Origin: Rhodovulum sp. | GTDB lineage: Bacteria > Pseudomonadota > Alphaproteobacteria > Rhodobacterales > Rhodobacteraceae | Direction: 5' to 3' | NCBI GenBank assembly: GCA_002706605.1 | Contig: PALT01000037.1 | Location: 1-64,000 of the forward strand | Length of the DNA stretch: 64,000 nt | Shown: positions 60,569-64,000 of the stretch, in pieces | Position numbering within the stretch: the stretch's first letter is position 1 | How the letters are laid out: every line of letters starts with the position of its first letter | Notes under the pieces: generated by a model | Seen by the model: the letters and a program-made list of their open reading frames with translations, nothing else | The model's database searches: none | Told to the model about the DNA's origin: nothing | Position numbers and translations under genes: made by a program

Positions 60569-61654
60569 ATGAGCCAAGAGTTCACCGCCGCTATTTCGTC
60601 AATCGAAGACATCCTTGAGGATGCCCGCAATGGGCGCATGTTCATTCTGGTGGATCATGAGGACCGCGAGAATGAGGGCGATCTGGTGATCCCCGCGCAG
60701 ATGGCAACGCCCGAGGTCATCAACTTTATGGCCACGCACGGGCGCGGGTTGATCTGTCTGACCCTGCTCGGGGACCGGATCGACGCGCTGAACCTGCCGC
60801 TGATGGCGTCCAACAACTCGTCCCGCCACGAAACCGCGTTCACCGTCTCGATCGAGGCGCGCGAAGGTGTCAGCACCGGTATTTCTGCCCATGACCGCGC
60901 GCGCACCATCGCCGTGGCGATTGACCCTCAGAAATCCGCCGCCGACATCGCGACGCCAGGCCATGTGTTCCCGCTGCGCGCCCGCGATGGCGGTGTTCTG
61001 GTGCGGGCAGGCCATACCGAGGCCGCGACCGACGTGGCCCGTCTGGCCGGTCTCTCGCCCGCCGGTGTGATTTGTGAGATCATGAACACAGACGGCACCA
61101 TGGCGCGTCTGCCCGACCTGATCCCGTTTGCGCAGGAACATGGCCTCAAGATCGGGACGATTTCCGATCTGATCGCCTATCGCCGACGCTATGACAACCT
61201 TGTGCAGGGCGGCGAGGTCCAGACCGTCACTTCGGCCATCGGTGGGGACTGGGACATGCGCCTGTTCACAGATACGACCCAAGGGGCCGAGCACATCGTC
61301 CTGTCCAAGGGCGATATCACCACGGACGACCCCGTTCTGGTCCGCATGCACGCGCTGAACCCGTTGGAGGACGCGCTGGGCATCGGTGCGAAATCCGGCG
61401 AATTGTCCCGCGCGATGGACATCATCGCAGACGCGGGGCGCGGGGTTGTGGTTCTGTTGCGGGACACCGATATGCGCATGACCCCCGAAGAGGGCGACGC
61501 GCCGCGTAAACTGCGCCAATATGGCGTGGGCGCACAAATTCTGGCAGCGCTGGGCGTGGGGGAGATGACCCTGCTGACCAATTCGCCCGCCCCGCGTGTT
61601 GTGGGATTGGACGGCTATGGCCTGACGATCCTTGGCACCCAACCGATTGCATAA
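60569..61654 (+). CDS. ribB: 3,4-dihydroxy-2-butanone-4-phosphate synthase with zinc-less GTP-cyclohydrolase-II-like domain
   Basis: The first 210 residues are RibB, with the metal and substrate motif VDHEDRENEGDLV, the DRIDALNLPLM stretch, HDRARTIAVAID and RAGHTEAATDVARLAGL. The C-terminal part (about 215-361) has the outline of GTP cyclohydrolase II (YRRRYDNLV, HALNPLEDALGI, RQYGVGAQILAALG, LLTNSP), but the zinc cysteines of the CxxGDxxxSxxCDC motif are absent, so only the butanone-phosphate activity is expected from this gene. The start at 60569 follows AAAGGA. A true RibA must be encoded elsewhere. Confidence 0.92.
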   Translation: MSQEFTAAISSIEDILEDARNGRMFILVDHEDRENEGDLVIPAQMATPEVINFMATHGRGLICLTLLGDRIDALNLPLMASNNSSRHETAFTVSIEAREGVSTGISAHDRARTIAVAIDPQKSAADIATPGHVFPLRARDGGVLVRAGHTEAATDVARLAGLSPAGVICEIMNTDGTMARLPDLIPFAQEHGLKIGTISDLIAYRRRYDNLVQGGEVQTVTSAIGGDWDMRLFTDTTQGAEHIVLSKGDITTDDPVLVRMHALNPLEDALGIGAKSGELSRAMDIIADAGRGVVVLLRDTDMRMTPEEGDAPRKLRQYGVGAQILAALGVGEMTLLTNSPAPRVVGLDGYGLTILGTQPIA

Positions 61655-61665
61655 GGACGCTGATC

Positions 61666-62214
61666 ATGGCCGGAACCGAAACCCACTGGACACCGCCGCT
61701 GCCGACGTTTGACAAGCCTGTCAAAGTGCTGATCGCCGTTGCGCCCTATTACCGTGACATTGCCGATGACCTGCTGAGCGGGGCCAAGGCGATGCTGGAA
61801 GACGCGGGCGCGACCTATGACGTGGTTGAGGTGCCGGGTGCTCTGGAACTGCCGACGGCGATTTCGATTGCCCACCGCCAGTCGAACTTTGATGGCTATG
61901 TCGCGCTGGGCTGTGTGATCCGTGGCGAAACCACCCATTACGACACCGTCTGCAACGACAGCTCGCGCGGGCTATCGACCCTTGGTCTGACGGGTGCCTG
62001 CATCGGCAATGGTATCCTAACGGTTGAAAATCGCCAACAGGCCGAGGTCCGCGCCAACCCCAAAGATCAGAATAAAGGTGGCGGGGCGGCCATGGCGGCC
62101 TTGCATCTTATCGCGCTGTCGCGCAAATGGGGGCGCGAAACCAAAGGCGTCGGATTCCGCCCCTCGGGCAATATCCAGATGGCCGGCGACAGCGAAGGAA
62201 CACCGCGGGCATGA
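61666..62214 (+). CDS. ribH: 6,7-dimethyl-8-ribityllumazine synthase RibH
   Basis: RibH condenses the RibB product with ribitylaminouracil. The 182-residue protein shows VLIAVAPYYRDIADDLLSGA, VPGALELPTAI, ALGCVIRGETTHYDTVCNDSS and GILTVENRQQAEVRA with the catalytic His in TTHYD. It is 12 bp after ribB and overlaps nusB as ATGA. It is slightly longer at the C-terminus (about 25 residues after SRKWG) than typical RibH. Confidence 0.95.
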   Translation: MAGTETHWTPPLPTFDKPVKVLIAVAPYYRDIADDLLSGAKAMLEDAGATYDVVEVPGALELPTAISIAHRQSNFDGYVALGCVIRGETTHYDTVCNDSSRGLSTLGLTGACIGNGILTVENRQQAEVRANPKDQNKGGGAAMAALHLIALSRKWGRETKGVGFRPSGNIQMAGDSEGTPRA

Positions 62215-62675
62215 CCAAAGGCACTGAAAATCGGCAACGCAAATCTGCGGCGCGGCTCTATGCCGTTCAGGCCCTGTTCCAGATGGAGCACTCGGGCGTG
62301 TCGATTGACACCGTCCGTCAGGAATTCGAAGAGCACCGCATCGGCGCGACCTATGAGGGTGTCGAGATGGCCGAGGCCAACATCAACCTGTTCCGCAAGA
62401 CGCTGGAAAGCGCTGTGAACTGGCAGGCCAAGATCGACCAGATGACCGACCGCGCACTGGTGGCGAAATGGCCGCTGGGCCGGATCGACCCGACCCTGCG
62501 GGCGCTGTTCCGTGCGGCGGGGGCCGAACTGGTCGATAATGACACCCCTTTCAAGGTGGTCATCACCGAATATGTGGATGTGGCGCGCGCGTTCTTCCCC
62601 GAAGGCAAGGAACCCAAGTTCGTCAACGCCGTGCTGGATCACATGGCGCATGAGGCACGGCCCGAGGATTTCTGA
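62211..62675 (+). CDS. nusB: Transcription antitermination factor NusB
   Basis: NusB binds boxA RNA with S10 and allows antitermination of rRNA transcripts. The 154-residue all-helical protein has RKSAARLYAVQALFQMEHSG near the start and PLGRIDPTLRALFRAAGAEL, ITEYVDVARAFFPEGKEPKFVNAVLDH (as segments) at the end. It is coupled to ribH by a 4-nt overlap and ends the riboflavin run. The frame open from 62127 overlaps ribH and is spurious. Confidence 0.95.
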   Translation: MTKGTENRQRKSAARLYAVQALFQMEHSGVSIDTVRQEFEEHRIGATYEGVEMAEANINLFRKTLESAVNWQAKIDQMTDRALVAKWPLGRIDPTLRALFRAAGAELVDNDTPFKVVITEYVDVARAFFPEGKEPKFVNAVLDHMAHEARPEDF

Positions 62676-62684
62676 TCCCCGCCG

Positions 62685-63395
62685 TTACGGGGGCAGGGTA
62701 AAGTCCGCCCAGATCGGCAAATGATCGGACGCCTTGCGCGCAAGTTTGCTTTCGATCACACCGGCATCTTGCAACTGGCTGGCCCCGCAATGGGCCACCC
62801 GATCCAACCCCGCAATCGGGCGCGCAGCGTGAAAGCTGTGCCCCGGCGAAATCACCGACATATCGGTTGTGAGCGGGTCCAGACCGCGCGTGCGCGACCA
62901 TTCGTTGAAATCCCCCATGATGAACACAGGTGCCGTGCTGTTGGGTAGGGCCGCGCGGATCGCGTGCAACTGACGCTGGCGGTCGCGCCGCATCAGGCCC
63001 AGATGGGCGGCGACTACGTGGATCGGGTGATCCGCACCCTTGGGCCGCAGTTGCGCAATCAACGCGCCGCGTGGTTCCGTGCCGGGCAGGTCGATCCCGC
63101 GCAGGTTCAGGACCTCAACCCCGTCGCCCACCAAAATGGCGTTGCCGTGGTGCCCGATGCTGGGCCCGTTTTCGTTTGGGATCAGGGGCGTCATCCCCGT
63201 GCGCGCCGCGATCTCATGGCGGGGCAGGGCGCTTGGCCGCGGGCCAAGGCGTTTGTCCGCCTCTTGCAACGCCACCACATCCGCACCCATCCCCGCGACG
63301 ACATCCAGCGTGCGTTCGGGGCTGCGCCGCCAATCAAGGCCGACGCATTTGCGGATATTATAGCTGCCAAGCCGAAGGGGACGCGGATGTGCCAT
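62685..63395 (-). CDS. Endonuclease/exonuclease/phosphatase family protein
   Basis: This 236-residue EEP-fold hydrolase shows the metal-binding SYNIRKCVG and LQEADKR, HVVAAHLGLMRRDRQRQ, IMGDFNEWSR and the catalytic SDHLPIW at the end. Members cleave nucleic acids or phospholipid head groups; the precise substrate is unknown. The start MAHPRPLRLGS at 63395 is preferred to the longer frame. It is convergent with nusB; only 9 bp separate the stops. Confidence 0.88.
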   Translation of the reverse strand: MAHPRPLRLGSYNIRKCVGLDWRRSPERTLDVVAGMGADVVALQEADKRLGPRPSALPRHEIAARTGMTPLIPNENGPSIGHHGNAILVGDGVEVLNLRGIDLPGTEPRGALIAQLRPKGADHPIHVVAAHLGLMRRDRQRQLHAIRAALPNSTAPVFIMGDFNEWSRTRGLDPLTTDMSVISPGHSFHAARPIAGLDRVAHCGASQLQDAGVIESKLARKASDHLPIWADFTLPP

Positions 63396-63467
63396 GTAAA
63401 ATATATGGGGTCGCCTTGACGCCCCGCCAACAGGGAGGCACGGTTTTGCCAAACCGAAAGGACCCAA

Positions 63468-64000
63468 ATGCGCCTGTTTCATCAGTCATGGATCGTGTCG
63501 GCGGTGCGCATCGCACTGCTGGCGGCCTTGATCGGCGCGTTGATTGAGGCGCAGTGGTCCGTGGCCTTTGTCGCGCTGGCCACGTTGACCCTGTCGACCG
63601 TGCCCGAACTGGTCGGGCGGCGCTTGGGGGTGCATCTGCCCGTCAGCATGATCGCGGTGATTTCCCTGTTCCTGTTTGCGACGTTGTTTCTGGGCGAAGT
63701 CCTTGATTTCTATAACCGCTATTGGTGGTGGGATGTGGCGTTGCACGGGGGATCGGCGCTGGGCTTCGGGTTGATGGGGGTGGTGTTCGCCCTGTTCCTG
63801 TTTGAGGGTGACAGATACGCCGCGCCGCCATGGGCCCTGTCCCTGATCGCGTTTTCCTTTGCGGTGACCATCGGCGCAGTGTGGGAGATTTTCGAATTCG
63901 CCATGGATCAGATATTCGGCCTGAACATGCAGAAATCCGGCCTGATCGACACGATGTGGGATCTGATTGTGGACGTGATCGGCGCGGGCACAGGGGCGAT
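63468..64000 (+). CDS. Integral membrane protein (DUF2238/YjdF-like), truncated by window end
   Basis: An open frame of at least 177 codons starts at 63468 after AAAGGA and runs off the window. The translation has several hydrophobic spans (VSAVRIALLAALIGALIEAQ, VALATLTLSTVPELVGRRL, AVISLFLFATLFLGEVLDFYN) and the motif RYWWWDVALHGGSALGFG with AVWEIFEFAMDQIFG, which is typical of YjdF/DUF2238-like membrane proteins. Function unknown. The stop is outside the window. Confidence 0.75.
   Translation, partial: MRLFHQSWIVSAVRIALLAALIGALIEAQWSVAFVALATLTLSTVPELVGRRLGVHLPVSMIAVISLFLFATLFLGEVLDFYNRYWWWDVALHGGSALGFGLMGVVFALFLFEGDRYAAPPWALSLIAFSFAVTIGAVWEIFEFAMDQIFGLNMQKSGLIDTMWDLIVDVIGAGTGA

Overview
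The window is a chromosomal segment of a GC-rich alphaproteobacterium, most likely a member of the Rhodobacterales (roseobacter group). This rests on the hisZ-hisG pair, the short coenzyme-B12 ribonucleotide reductase, a DUF6280 protein, a DUF1489 protein, a Hint_2-domain protein, a PopZ/DUF2497-type protein and the nrdR-ribD / ribE-ribB-ribH-nusB gene set. Genes are densely packed on both strands, and no insertion sequence, prophage or CRISPR array was seen.

Layout. 1-13 kb: end of a his cluster (hisZ, hisG), a Hint-domain protein, DUF1489 protein, nrdJ, a secreted esterase, an MFS transporter, a D-lyxose isomerase, a DEAD-box helicase with a basic repeat tail, and a tetR-yciI-tag operon with a double operator. 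13-21 kb: a dihydropyrimidine-dehydrogenase-like flavoprotein without its ferredoxin module, then a LysR regulator divergent from a sugar/glycerophosphoester-type ABC importer that ends in a GpdQ-like phosphodiesterase.

21-38 kb is the most distinctive part: a phosphonate island with two arms. The minus-strand arm is phnD-phnC-phnE, a SAM methyltransferase, a second phnM and a TIM-barrel isomerase/epimerase, nearly all with overlapping genes. The plus-strand arm is phnF-G-H-I-J-K-L-M followed by phnC-D-E-E, a P-loop kinase and a hexapeptide transferase. Three promoters in the island carry the same 16-bp palindrome (ATTCATTCGGATGAAT type), the presumed PhnF operator, each beside an 11-nt-phased Pho-box-like array. 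The PhnJ encoded here lacks three of the four cysteines that bind the Fe-S cluster and form the thiyl radical in the E. coli enzyme, although it lies in an intact operon. It is the best candidate in the window for undescribed chemistry. No phnN or phnP is seen; the nearby phosphodiesterase, P-loop kinase, isomerase and second PhnM could form an alternative downstream route.

38-54 kb is housekeeping: tRNA-Cys, pcm, a TolC-family protein, a PopZ-like protein, DUF6280, efp, a tetR, three Tad/Flp pilus genes (two TadE-like, one vWA TadG-like), glutamate dehydrogenase, dnaG, rpoD, a YjbQ protein, nrdR and ribD. 55-59.7 kb holds three capsule genes (kpsC, a Wza/KpsD-type lipoprotein, kpsS) on the minus strand, lying between ribD and the rest of the riboflavin genes. 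59.8-64 kb: ribE, a RibB with a zinc-less GTP-cyclohydrolase-like domain, ribH, nusB, an endonuclease/phosphatase-family protein and a membrane protein cut by the window end.

Limits: all family assignments come from reading motifs and from remembered family sequences; no searches were run. Several starts were moved inside longer open frames on the basis of ribosome-binding sites, gene overlaps and remembered family N-termini.
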